Program-made: the position numbers and the translations under genes | Shown: one piece after another, positions 49,819 to 62,699 of the stretch | Numbering within the stretch: position 1 is the stretch's first letter | Layout of the letters: every line of letters starts with the position of its first letter | The notes under the pieces: generated by a model | The model's database searches: none | Seen by the model: only the letters and a program-made list of their open reading frames with translations | What the model was told of the DNA's origin: nothing | Origin: Plectrocnemia conspersa | Taxonomy: Eukaryota; Arthropoda; Insecta; Trichoptera; Polycentropodidae | Reading direction: 5' to 3' | Assembly (NCBI GenBank): GCA_009617715.1 | Contig: VTFK01000245.1 | Coordinates: forward strand, 620,001-684,000 | Length of the DNA stretch: 64,000 bases

Positions 49819-52800
49819 ATGTATACTAAAAAAACACAGGCTAATTAAATTACATAGAAATCCTAGCACAGGCGGGAATTTTTAAATTACTAAATCCCAG
49901 ACAAGTGTTATTTTCTTCCTATTTTTTATTTTACTATTACTATGACTATTCTCGCTTAGTTGTTTCTGGTATTAAATAAGGTTCTATGTTACGATTGGTG
50001 GTTAAACTATTAACAGTTTAGTCAGCTTAATAAATATTAAATTTGTTCCCAATCATTTTTTTATATAAATATTATCTACAAAATATTCTTAATAAGAAAT
50101 TTATCTTGCCTAATTATAAAAAATAGTAACTAATTAAAAAAAGCAAAGGCACATATATTTTTAGTTTTCTAAATATTTGCAAAATATTGCTCTACTAATA
50201 CTATATTTTTATTAATACTAAAATTTATGCTATTGTGTTATTTTAGTATTGCAATTATAAAATTAAGCCAAAATTTTATATGGTAAAATATCTCATATTT
50301 ATTTAAAAAATACTACTGAAAAATAAATTGCCAGGCGAATCATTTTTTTACTGCAAATCGTAACTTTTCTATGACGGAAATTATACAAATATTTTATATT
50401 CAATAATATTTTATACATTTATATAAAGGTTTTATTAATAATTTAATTTAAAATATTTTGTGCATATAAATCAAACCTAAGGGTGAAATTTTAAATATAG
50501 TATTATAATACTTATTTGAAAGATGTCTCTTAATTTAAAGAGTAATTAATTGTGTATCCATATAATTTGAGAAAATAGATATTATGATAACTTAAAAAAT
50601 AACATGAACGATGCACGCACTGTTTTAAGCACTCATAACTTTTAAGCCAACATCAACCTCTACAATCATATTTCGAACACCAGATCTGTAAAAATTTTCC
50701 TTAAATTTTCTTATGACCTAATTACTATTTTAATTAATTCGTAAACCCATTGTTTAAAAAAACAGCGAAAGCAATCAAGTCAAAGATAAGAACCAATTTA
50801 AAATTAAGAACCTTAAATTTGTTGTTATTGCAAGAAATTAGTTATATTTAATAAATTATCTCATTTGCATAGTTTTTTATATACCTGTGATTTAATTTAT
50901 TTATTGAAAATAATTTTTTCATACTTATTTAATTCTTTAGAGACTATTTGGTTATAGTATTTGATATTCGAATTATGTATGAAGTGGTGATTTAGAGTCT
51001 AGACTTTAGAGTTACCTTTTTAGCAAAAAATTCTAACAGCTATAAATATTTATGTAATGTGTTCATAATGAAACGAAAAGACAAAACACTGAATATAAAG
51101 CGACAAATTTTGTATATTTTAATAATTGATTCGATAATAATGCAGTGAAATCAGCAAAAAGGCAGAAAATTCTCATTTTTTAAATCGTGCTAATTGCTCT
51201 ATATGTAAAAATTTAGAATCCAGAGCTAATTTATAAGCATAAAAATATATAGTAAAGTACGTTAATTGAACACTAAAATTACAATCCATATAAAATGTAT
51301 CACACATATATTTTAAATATTCTAGTTAAATAATAATGATATTAAAGAAAAGTTTTCAATTATTAAAAAAGCTCTGATAATTTAAGTTAATAAATAAATT
51401 ATTTTCAGGACAATATTGATTTTATGCATTAACCTTAAGTAATTTTTAACATAAAATCTATCTTCACATACTAAATTAGATTAAAACCCTTAGACTATTT
51501 TTTGACTACCCGCATAAATTACTCCTCACAAAAACCTAAAGCTACCGGAAGAACTGGACTAACTATGTGGAATTTATAATCAAAATACTATTTTTTATTA
51601 GATTTTTTGGATCATAAAGAGTGGTTTTCCCTTATTTGTTCTTATTCATTTATAACTATAAACATAAAATTTCAACCATGTATAATTTATTAATAAAGTT
51701 CTAAAGTCATGGTTTATATGTTTAAAATATTAAATAGTTCAGTAAAAACAATAAGCGGCTCTTGAATCGACGGTTTAGTTTTTACGAAACGTGACGGGGC
51801 CGTGGGGCTGCTGGTCCAAAATTGTCGGAGGTCCGTCGAGGGCAGATCCAGCGAAGCGCCGCCCCTCGACACCAGATTCTTCCATCACGACTTTCGATTC
51901 GATACAATTTTATACGACCGTGATGCACTACGTTTTTTTCCCTTTTATACGTGGCTCATTCATAACCCAACTATGGTGGACCATTTGTAGAACAAAACAT
52001 GTTTAGAGCTACTGAATATAATTAACATTTTTATGCTGGAAAATAATAAAAGCATAAATTGTTTGTATAACCTAACCCATTTACATACTGTTAGTGAATA
52101 ATATTTATGGATGATTGTGTTTCAATCAGGTTTTCCCGTTTTCTGGTAGCCCAGAGCGAATCTCGAGATAATTCAAGGAAGTCGCAAATTATTGCACCGT
52201 TTCATCGGCGAGCAATCTTAACCTTGAAGATAAGCTTAAATTGGCTTATAAAAAGGTGAAATAATTTAATGAAACATTTTGGAAAACGCTGAGATTTCAT
52301 GAACGTCTGAGAGACGCCGACTGCTCGAGACCAATGTGGAATAGTGTAGGTGGAATATTCGAGTGAGAGACTATTAATATTACATTTGACCGTTGATATG
52401 CAACAGGTGAGATTTGTTCGCTTATTTACATTGCGTATTCATACAGATTTAAAAATATTCTTATAATAACCACGACACATATTTACAAGATTTTTTCCCG
52501 ACCTGGTAATAGGATACAGATACGTTAATGGACTTATAATCCCGATACAGCAAGGCCTTCCGCCTGACTGGCCATACGATCGGGCCCCATCACAACCGAT
52601 TCCCATGACGGAAAAGAAGTCAACCAGCCTCCGGTGTGTGTGTGTGTCAAACACGATTTTTATCTTACGAGCACGGGCAGCAAAAAGCGGCGTGTCCGAG
52701 TCAATCTGTCATGCCAGGCTTGACGTCAAGGAGTCGACGGAAGCGACGATGGATCGATTATTTATTATTAACATTAGGCAAATGTCTATGGGGCCATTTT

Positions 52801-55059
52801 CTCGTTTTGCCATTGACTTTTGAAATCGAAAACCCCGATGTGTCGATTGGAAGTTTGATATTTTGGGTCAATATGGACTAGTATCGAATTACCGGAGCGG
52901 TCAGTTGGCGTGGCATAGCAGACATTCCTGCGGCTGGCATTCCGCGGACAATGCTCCACTTGATCCTTGTGTGCCCTTAACGTATACTTCGGTATAAATT
53001 AATGTTATATTTTGTGTGATTTTTCAATAAAATTAATCAAATTTTCTTTCTAATAAAATAGAAAATATATTGTATTAGATTTTATGTTCAATTGAGATGC
53101 GCTACATATACAATTTTTTCCCTTTGACTTTTGACAATAACGAAACTTTTTTTAATGATCAAATATACGAAAAATGCTATTCACAACTAAAAAAATATTT
53201 ACAAAAAAATTTACAATTAAAAAAAAATGTTAATAGATATTGCAATCCATTTGCAGATAATATAATCATTTTAATTGTTGTAATATAAATAGAAAATGTG
53301 ATCGTTAGTAGAGTAATTTATAATTTTTTTATAGATAAGTTAAGAAATTCAAAACAATAATATTTTTTTTCATATAGAAAAAAATAATAGACAGATATAA
53401 ATAAATATTATTATAAAAAAAAATATACCAATTCACTTTCCAAATCTAAATATTAATATTTACATGCTTAAATTAAATGATCACATACCTTATTGTATAA
53501 TTAGATATGTGATAACTTAATGTATACAACGCTTAAAATTTATACATGCATTCCAGTATATTATAAAGGTGTGATCTGTGCTTTCAAACAAAGGGTTAAT
53601 ATCATAATCCACGCGTCACACCGCGTCGTTTACGGACCGTCACACTGTTCACTCGACTGTGTGAATATTCATCTGTGGATAAACATAATTAGTTCAACGC
53701 TGCATATGTCAACACCCATTTTCATTGTGGGGTTTAGTACAGAAAAAAACGATATCGTCAAAAAACTAAGTTGTTTGGACATGACGCGTCAAAGAGCATC
53801 GCAAAAAATTGCCATGGTCCACCATTTGAATGTCGAATGCTTAAAAACGTTTTGTTGTATCAGAAAATAGTATATTTTTTTATAAACCTAAATAAAAACG
53901 GAAAAGAACATAAGCTACAAAGAACCATTCGCACGAATATCGATTTCTAAAACGGCTGCGTTCGGCGACGGGTTTCGAATATGACTTGCCGTTGAAGTCT
54001 CTTGGGCGCCGAATTGTGAATGAGCTCGAGCTTTCCCATGAAAGCTCTAACTTATTTATATTTATCGAACATATATTTTATGTTACAATATAAACATTTT
54101 ATCTACAAGCGGCAAATTCCAAATGTTTTCAATTATTCACAAATTTGACAAATCTACCGTCGTAATAACGCGAAACCGGCGATAAATCAGACTAGTCTCC
54201 TCGTTTATCATCTTGATAAAGAAGGCTCTGCGTCCGCCCACAGTTTTCTCGCGTAAAAAACGTTTTATCACCGCCGTGACAGACGTGGTATGTAGTGGGT
54301 ACTACACCTCATCTTTGGGCACCTTGCAGCAGGGAAACAACCAGAATCTTTTTCGCGATTGCATTGGCAGAGAGAAACGACAACCCAGACTACAATAGCA
54401 TTTAAATCTGCATGTTATAGTGAATAGTGAACGCACGTCGTTCAAAGCGCAGAAATAAAGTACGCGTTAGCGCCGTAAAGTGTCGACTTTACACGCGTAT
54501 TGTAGTGTGGTCGTAAGTTTTATAATGCGGTAAAGTCATTGAATTTCCATACACTATTTGCGGTGTTTGTTAAGAGTGATACGTTTTCACCTGTATGAGC
54601 GCAAAAATAGTATATATTATAAATTTTAATTAAGTATTAATACTTCTAACACCCGTTATTGCTTAAAATATGTACCTAATAGTTAATTGATTGGAATATT
54701 TACTTTCTGATTTTGTAAATAATTTACTAATATATATATTGGGTAAATAATTAAATGTAGTTAAAAATTTTGTTGTGAAAATAAAACTAGAATAATTTCC
54801 ATGTCTTTTAATGTAAAAATGTATGTAAAAGCTTAATTATACGTTTTATTTAATTCATCATCAGGCTCATTAATTTACAGTAATAAATAATACAAAATAA
54901 TTTCTCATTTTATAAAATTGGATATCATTATCATTTTAGTACATTGATTAATGATTTTTAATTTAATTTAATTTAATACCAATACATTGATTGCTAATAA
55001 AATTAATATAAATAAAAAAGTGCAAGTAAAAAAAATCAGCACTGATATAGAAGGTAGAT

Positions 55060-55700
55060 AATTTTGAGTTAGTCAATACGGAGCTGAAAGAGATCTATTT
55101 CGGAGTTCCACAGGTAAGTGTATTAAGACCAGTACACTACCTAATACACACAGCTGATCTCATAAAGATAGGTTCAGCAATAATGGCAATATTTGCGGAC
55201 GATACAACTATGATGATTTTCCATCAGGATACGTTGAAAGCACAAGAAAACCTTCAGAGAAACCTTAATGGAATTGAACAATGGTTAAAAAATTGTGGAA
55301 TAAAAGTTCACACATGTAACGTTCTCATTAAATACCTGTCAAAATGCATTGCTAAATGGCCAAATATTACAACAACAAAGAAAAGAGGTCAAATACTTGG
55401 TAATATAATTAAATAAACGACCTACATGATGGAAAAACATTTTCAGAAAATGCACTGGATTATGATACTAATGTACAAATCAATAATCAAAACAGTATGG
55501 ACATATGGACCTGTGCTTCCACCATCGCCATCATCAAACAAGATTTTGCAAATGATGCTCCATTATATGTTCCTAATAATGTTATACATATTGACCTTAA
55601 AATAGAATCCATAACAAATACACAACATACAATCCACCCAAACAAAATTGCAACCGAATATAGATCTTACGACACCAGACGATTTAAATGATTTAATCAT
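55060..55700 (+). mobile_element. Jockey-clade LINE, decayed 3' half
   Basis: The frame reads EIYFGVPQVSVLRPVHYLIH, TADLIKIGSAIMAIFADDTT, ENLQRNLNGIEQWLKNCGIK and later, in another frame, TYGPVLP / MDIWTCAST, YVPNNVIHIDLKIESI. FADDT is the RT motif C, GVPQVSVL a mutated motif B, and YVPNxVIHxDLKI the Jockey C-terminal block. Internal deletions and stops show that it is inactive. Confidence 0.8.
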
Positions 55701-55787
55701 CTGACATACCTATCAGAAATATTAATATAAGACATTAGCATTAATAAATAAATAAATTTTATTTATTTATTTTTAGATTAAATTAAG

Positions 55788-55829
55788 ACCATCGTGGCCT
55801 AACAGGTTACCCCAATGCGCCACGATGGT
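55788..55829 (-). repeat. 11-bp stem-loop at the 3' end of the LINE
   Basis: ACCATCGTGGC (55788-55798) pairs with GCCACGATGGT (55819-55829). On the LINE sense (-) strand the loop reads GCATTGGGGTAACCTGTTAG. It sits just before an AAATAAATAAAT-type tail, where many LINE transcripts carry the hairpin used to prime reverse transcription. Confidence 0.75.
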
Positions 55830-56985
55830 CGAAAACAATTTTTAAATTTACAAAATAAAAAAAACGTATATATACATAAAAAGAACAATACTTAAAAATA
55901 ATAAACATAACAAAAAAATACAAAATATCAAAATTAAATGATACAAACTGGATCAGCTCATCGTAGCTAACATTAAACAGGTCAATATGTAATGCCAGCG
56001 TATTAAGGAGCCGGATGGCTACAGCTATAGGCGAGTCGGAAAGTGAGGACGTCCTAGCCCTAACGGTCATCAAAAGAGGACGCGATCGTGATTCTCGAAA
56101 ATGTTCCGGAACCCTCGAGAATAGCTGGATTGTCGACAGCACCTTCTAATAATTTGAAAAAAATGCTTAGCGATATACTACTTTCAGCGAATCGTATCCC
56201 AATCGTTTCGCTGGGATATATTTACGGATAATAACCAAATGTCCTTTTGTAAAGGTATCTTAAATACCTTTTTTGAATTTTTTCCACTAAAAGGGAATAT
56301 TTGGCTATTCGGGGATTCCAAATTATAGATCCCGATTCAAGAATGCTACGAATTATGGTGTCATAGAGGATGCGAATAACTGACGGATCGTCAAAGTGAA
56401 AGGCATTCCTCGTAACAAAGCCGAGCATCTTGGAAGATTTATCACAGACGTCGTGTGTGTGTAGAGAGAACCTCCATTTGCTCTCAAAAGTGATTCCGAG
56501 ATCTTTAGTGGAAGTTTCTTTAGTCAAAATGTTACCACCGAGATGGTAGAAATAAGCTGATGGCGAACGGGATCGAGAAAATGACACAGTATGGTACTTT
56601 CCGTCACTAAAGGGCAGACGATTAACGGAAGCCCATCTCCATAGAGAGTCTAAATCACTTTGTAGAGAGGAGTCCACATTTATATAATTTTAAATCATCT
56701 GCGTACAGAAGAAAACTTGAATTTGTAATTGCTGTATTTATGTCATTAATAAATAACACAAAAAGCAGAGGGCCCAGATTGGATCCTTGAGGAACCCCCG
56801 AAGGGGTAAAATATTCTTTCGACAATCGGCCACCATAGGTTATAAACTGTCTACGATTGCTTAAATAACTCGAGAATAACCGAGTTAAATTATCCGAGCA
56901 ACCGAGGTTCGACAATTTTTTTAATAATAACCTATGACAAACTTTGTCAAAGGCTTTCTCAAAATCTGTATACACGACGTCACGA
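55788..56985 (-). mobile_element. CR1/Jockey-like LINE, 5'-truncated with a complete 3' end
   Basis: The - strand encodes MYTDFEKAFDKVCHRLLLKK, a motif B block SGVPQGSNLGPLLFVLFIND, and FLLYADDLKLYK (motif C). After a frame break it continues LQSDLDSLWRWASVNRLPFS, the thumb/connection motifs, ESGSIIWNPRIAKYSLLVEK, and a final region around FSRVPEHFRESRSRPLLMT. The RT core is recognisable but the ORF is broken near 56660 and its 5' half is gone. The 3' end has a stem-loop (55788-55829) and an (AAAT)n-like tail at about 55739-55775. A fragment of the same family lies at 28885-29100. Confidence 0.85.
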
Positions 56986-57574
56986 GAGAAGTTGTCACCG
57001 TTTTTTATGTATTAAATATTATAGAGATATTAATGAATAATTATTTCAAATAATTTAGCAGGAGCTGACAACATTGCGACTGGTCTATAATTCTTTATAT
57101 ATAATTTATGTAATATAAATAAGTTTTTGTATAAATAAATATGGAGAAGCATATATTGAGATGTTTTCATTACATGCCAATATCGTAATAAAAATAGGTG
57201 TTGTTACACATATAAAGAGACTGTAAATAAATAATAAAAAAATTGTCATACTGATGTTAATTCTTTATGGCAATAAATTTTGACGATGCCTCCAAATATA
57301 TACAATTTATTTTTAGTGTGCCTTCTGTTTATTTGTCACTATAAAAATGTCAATATGATCTGTGTTTGTAGATAGATAATTATTTAAATGACATCATGTT
57401 TTATAGATACAGTTACACATTAAATTATAAGATATAATTTTAATATTTATATTGAAGTACCTAGAACGAATGACTAAGACTGTATTATTAATCAATGCTA
57501 GATGCAACACTTTAATCTTACACTACTGCTCAGATAATTAACAAAGAAGGTTTAATTTCATTTATTTATTTAAG

Positions 57575-57940
57575 TTTCAACTTAAAAGGCGTTAGCCCAA
57601 TGCCTTACAGCGGTTTAAACACAATGATTCTTGAAGTAAGACACCAGACTGAGCTCAATAAACTATTTATACAGCTTACAGTTAATAGATGTCACTGTGC
57701 ACGATCAATCACCACGATTGATTGCAATAAAAAAAATATTATGCTTATATGAACCAAAGAAACTCCAGCTCTATTTTTAACTAGTCATCACGAAATATAT
57801 GATGGTTTTTCTGAATAAAATGATATAATAGTCGCTACTTCTGATCTCCCAGAAACGATAAAAAATTAAAAACGCTAAAGTTCATATGGTATTAATAAAT
57901 ATTAGTCACCAACTTACAATATCTGATGAATTTGCTTTCA
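57575..57940 (-). repeat. tRNA-derived SINE, copy 6
   Basis: On the - strand it reads TTGGTGACTAATATTTATTA at the head, GATTGTGGGAGATCAGAAGT-like body sequence (written + : TCTGATCTCCCAGAAACGAT) and the 3' end GCTGTAAGGCATTGGGCTAA then CGCCTT. It is followed by an (AAAT)n tail (+ strand CATTTATTTATTTAAG). The B-box is not preserved. Confidence 0.65.
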
Positions 57941-60900
57941 GAAAAAAATTTAGATAACCATTTAATTCGTTACATGTAATAAGTTATTGCTGCTGAAACT
58001 ACATGTTTTGAGCTATTTAAACATATATTTGCACTATCTAAATCGATGGTTTAAGATTGACTTTTGTAAGTGCAATGTGCTTAGTGATTTTTTATACTAT
58101 TCTTTATTTACTTTGATATTTAAATCACAAATCATTGCGCATTAGAGATTCGATTCAAGAGATGATGCTTGACGCAGCACTTAAATTTTACATAATTAAG
58201 AAGATAATGGACGAAGAATGAGCTAACAATTAACCTGTTATTTGAGTTATTTAATTACATGAATATAAATAGATTAAACCAGCAAAATAAAACTTAAATG
58301 TATAAGTCCTTACTATCTAGTACAAATAAAAACGAGAGTTTGTTTAATCTTGAATCACGTTTCTAGCGATTTTACCTTTCGCTTTCAGCAACTTTAATGC
58401 CCAATTTGCGCTGCCTTTACTATGATAATACAAATTTCACGAGAATATGTTTATATATCGATATAATAGTCAATTCTAATGTGATATAATTTTTTTTAAG
58501 AGATTAGCCAAAACACATTTATGAAATTAATTTAGTGTTAAAACTTTATATATGTTCAATTATTGAATGATATGATATAAAGTTGAAAAAATACTTGCAT
58601 ATAAGTTTAACGTAATAGATACAATAAAATATGAATACGTGATGAACTTTAAACGGGCGATCATAATAAATCTTGTATTATTTGTGTCGTGGGCGTCGTC
58701 TGATCTAATGTTTGGTAGCAAATTGGCCATTTGACGCCAACGCTTTATAAATTCATAGACAGACTGGGAATACTGCAATATTGTTTATTAATAAATGTAT
58801 ATTAAACTTTTCTTCAACACCCAGTATATATCTTTAAATAAGGTACACAACTTTCCAATTCGTTCGTCTCAGACGTAAAAACAAAACGATTCGTGCACGC
58901 ATCGTGGTCTCGTGAGTTACGACGCATTGTGACTCGGTTTTATAACCTTCTTTAACACCCTGTGCAAATAACTGAATAGCTGCGAGCCGATGTTTGAGAA
59001 GCAGTACCCGGAAACGGATCAGATCAGACACTATCTCAATAAATACCGATCATATTTAAACAAACTTATGTCAATGAATCACACATATCGCAGATTTATC
59101 TCAGTTTATGCATGGAACGCCTGTGATACATTTCACGTACATGTCACATGTTCATGTATAATGTAATATCTATTATACATAACACGCGTATGTATCTGAT
59201 ATAATAAAATCAATATTAGCATATTATGACTGATACACTCGAACGATTTTCATTTTCGAACATGTCACTCGTGATTTATGAGGACGCGACCCTGACCACC
59301 GGCAAACCAATAAAAATCTGAATGAATTTTACGCCATGCAAATTGAAAACATTGCAATTACTTTACAGAAGGCTGGCATATTAATAATTTGCCATTATTA
59401 AATAGTTTTTTTTAGAGCAGAAAGAAACGTTTGAGAATCACTACAGTCAATTACGAGGTAGACCATTCAATCTCTGTGCCTCTCTCTTGGCATAATGCAG
59501 ACATAAACTTTGACCATAGCTGTATTTAAATTAAAATCAAAACTCACCAGCAAAGACATTGTTCGCTTGTGCCATCACACTACATCATCATTCATGCGAG
59601 CTTTCAATTTAATCGAAGGATACCTTGTAGTTTTACGACACACGAGTCTATGCTCAGACCTAATTGAAGTCGGACGCTACTATAATAAAATATATATTGT
59701 AAAAAAAATAGTTACTAAAATGTATTTAAATTATTTTGCATAACAAGAATATCTCATCAACATTGATTCTAAACCAGTTTTATTTAAAAAATACAGATAC
59801 TTAAAATTTAACAAACTATCACAATGTAAATAAAATTAACAACTTTATATAATACAACTTGATGTTGACTACTTTTAACGCTTTTGATGCCTAGAATGAC
59901 GGTGTTAATTAACCCTTTTCAGCCGCAGTAAAACTGTCGTGTCCAAGTAATTTTGATATATGGCTCATATGACACATCTCGATATATTATAAAGACGTCC
60001 GTTCTACGAACGATCAATTAATAAAAAAATGAGCATAAACAAATATTTTAATTTTATTAATTTATTAAGCAATAAAACACGATTTTTGCATTAACGGTTA
60101 TATAATAAATAGTAATCAAAGTCGTGAAATGGTCATGATAAATTTTATCGTTTTATTGCGCTGGGAAAAATCAAAGTTGTTAGTCATCGTTGTGCAAAAC
60201 CGAACCACGACACAAAAAATAAATAGAATATTAATATCGTCTCAGGGTAAAAAAAGAAGACAATGCCTTTAAAAGGGATTGTGTGTATTTTGAAAGAATT
60301 CCAGTGGCTAAATGCCATCGTCTTATTAATAAATTCCGATCTGGTGGTCACGCGCTGCCAGGGATTATTCCTCGCTTCGTTCGGGATTAATTCCGAAGAC
60401 AGCCAGTGTCAAAACACTGATATTTTAAATATGTACAATGATAACGCGCAGAGCCGAATTCGAATTTTATATTAATATCTAATAAATAACTAGACCCTAA
60501 AATTTAAAAATAATAAATATTGTTATAAAACATTTTGCGAATTATAAGAAATGATGTTCAGCAGAACCTCAGGAATTTTGGTGTTCTATATGAAGCACAG
60601 TAATATATATTTTATATATAGAATATATTTTAGACCATATATCACAATGTTTTTCATTTCATGTTTAATAAAAATCTTGGAAATAAATAAAGAAGCTCTC
60701 GAACTATATTTAATACAAATTCGTAAATAGATACTTATATTAAGTTATTTAAGTCATAACTATTATTTACGATTAGCTGAGACAAAGAAGAAGAACGTGT
60801 TATTTTTATTAAAGATAAAAATAAAAATAAGATAAACACATTTTATAAAGAGTTGAAAAGAATATGTTGCAAAGTCAATGATTGATTCTGATAAAAACGT

Positions 60901-60954
60901 TACATTTTTTGTATTTATTTTCAATCTTTCGTTGTAATATGATATGTATTTAAC

Positions 60955-61200
60955 CCAATGCATTACAATAAGATAAACATAGTCAAAAACTACTGAGTAG
61001 AGATACACCAATTTGCACTATTATTACGATTTACAATAAATATGTTTCATTTTATTTTAATTATTCATTAAGATATGCTGTTGTGAGATTAGATAAATCT
61101 AGGAAAACCTTATCTGTGATTATCGGTCGGAATTATAATTATATAATAATTAGTAATTCTGATCTCCTTCATATGTGATTTTCACACAGGTATTATTATA
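60955..61200 (-). repeat. tRNA-derived SINE, copy 7 (fragment)
   Basis: Body and tail only. On the + strand it carries CCCAATGCATTACAATAAG, TTGTGAGATTAGATAAATC, TAATTATATAATAATTAGTA and ATTCTGATCTCC, matching the same order in copies 5 and 6. Confidence 0.55.
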
Positions 61201-61659
61201 TTTAGTTACCGAAAACTACTGATCAATTCTGAACATGAACTGAAAATGTTGTTAAAACATTTTTTCGCTTTTTCGATACGTTCCTTTAAATTTAAAATGC
61301 ATTTTAGATGAACTTGATCTATCACATAGAAAAGTATTTGTCAGATTATTTAATTACGAGAATAATTCAACGATGCTACTCTTTTCCTTCAGAGAACAAA
61401 AACAGATATTTTAAGATTTGCTATTGAAAATAGTATTGACGCAAACTGTGAAATGGAAAGTTGAAAAGAAAATAACTTAATATCAGAAAAAAAAAAAATA
61501 AGTGTCATTAAAAATTTTTTACTGCTCAGTGTTGCCATATAGTGAATTTCCAGTCCAGGTCAAAAGGCAAAAAAATCGTATCATCGCGGTGTAAATACTC
61601 GAAAATCAAGCGTTTAGATTAAGAATTTTTATTATCATATTACAATTGAGTATTGAATT

Positions 61660-61819
61660 AACCAAATTTTGCCCAATAGGAGAGCGCAAAAAACAATTAT
61701 CGTTACCGAGCGTTCCCACTGCGACGGCGCCGACACGATTTTATTGCTTTTGACGTGAATTTTTGCCTTCTGAGAAGTGATAATTGTTTTTGCGCTCTTC
61801 TATTGATCAAAATTTGGTT
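61660..61819. mobile_element. Foldback MITE with inverted arms of about 40 bp
   Basis: AACCAAATTTTG near 61659-61670 mirrors CAAAATTTGGTT at 61808-61819, and AGAGCGCAAAAA then CAATTATC mirrors GATAATTG then TTTTTGCGCTCT. The CpG-rich middle (GCGACGGCGCCGACACGAT) is shared with the half copy at 3944-4033. There is no ORF. The target duplication is uncertain. Confidence 0.75.
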
Positions 61820-61997
61820 TGAATATACTTTGATCAGCCTTCTTATAATATAAGTCCATAGTAATATCGTTAAAGATAGCTATCATATTTTTAAATGTAG
61901 TGTAATATCGAAATGCAGATAAACTGTGGAGCAATATGTAATAGATATTCTTTAACTTATTTTACACTGAGAGATGAGTTGGCTTAGTTTGTATTAA

Positions 61998-62660
61998 GAG
62001 CTTTCATTAGGTTAGGTTTGGGTTTGAACAGCAAATGGACGTTTCGCAACTGTTGAATTGAGCTTTATAGACATTTTAGAGCAGAATATTAGCTTCTATT
62101 AGTTAAATTATTGTAGAAATATATATCTACTGGTGAGAATGTATTTGGACTTAATTAATGAAAATATAATTTTACTAAAAAATACACATTCGCTATAGCA
62201 TTTATACATCAGATGTAAATTAATAATGATAAATATGTAAATATATGTATTATTACATATAGAAAAGTTGAGATCATATAATTTTACTAGTACCTGTCAG
62301 ATAATTCATATTTTCACTGACAAAAATATGTATCTACTGATGAAAATCTATTCCGATATGATTTTACTGAAATTACTTATTAAAAAAAAATATATTTGTA
62401 ATAAATTAGGAGACTGTTTTTAGATTTTTTTTTACGTGTCAAAAAACTACAATCTGTCTCTTTGAATGATAATGTGAAGTGGGTGCTTTTGAAGGCAATG
62501 TTCTGTACAATGTATAAAAAGGGGTTAAAGGAACTTATATCTGAAATACATCTGTAGTTTAGTTCACATTACTTTTTTTTTATAAATATATCCTTGCTAT
62601 GATTTTTTAAGAGTTGGGCCATTTAATAAGAACGAGCCCCAGGAATTTGTCATATAATTT
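61998..62660 (+). repeat. Dispersed repeat family, copy D (longest)
   Basis: It begins TAGGTTTGGGTTTGAACAGC, then GGACGTTTCGCAACTGTTGA. It carries the CTACTGGTGAGAATGTATTT module twice (about 62120 and 62335) and continues through GAAGTGGGTGCTTTTG to GAGCCCCAGGAATTTGTCA. It defines the order of blocks in the family; no ORF or terminal repeat was seen. Confidence 0.65.
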
Positions 62661-62699
62661 CCTTTTATTCCAATGTTTTAATTTAATAATGATGATAAA

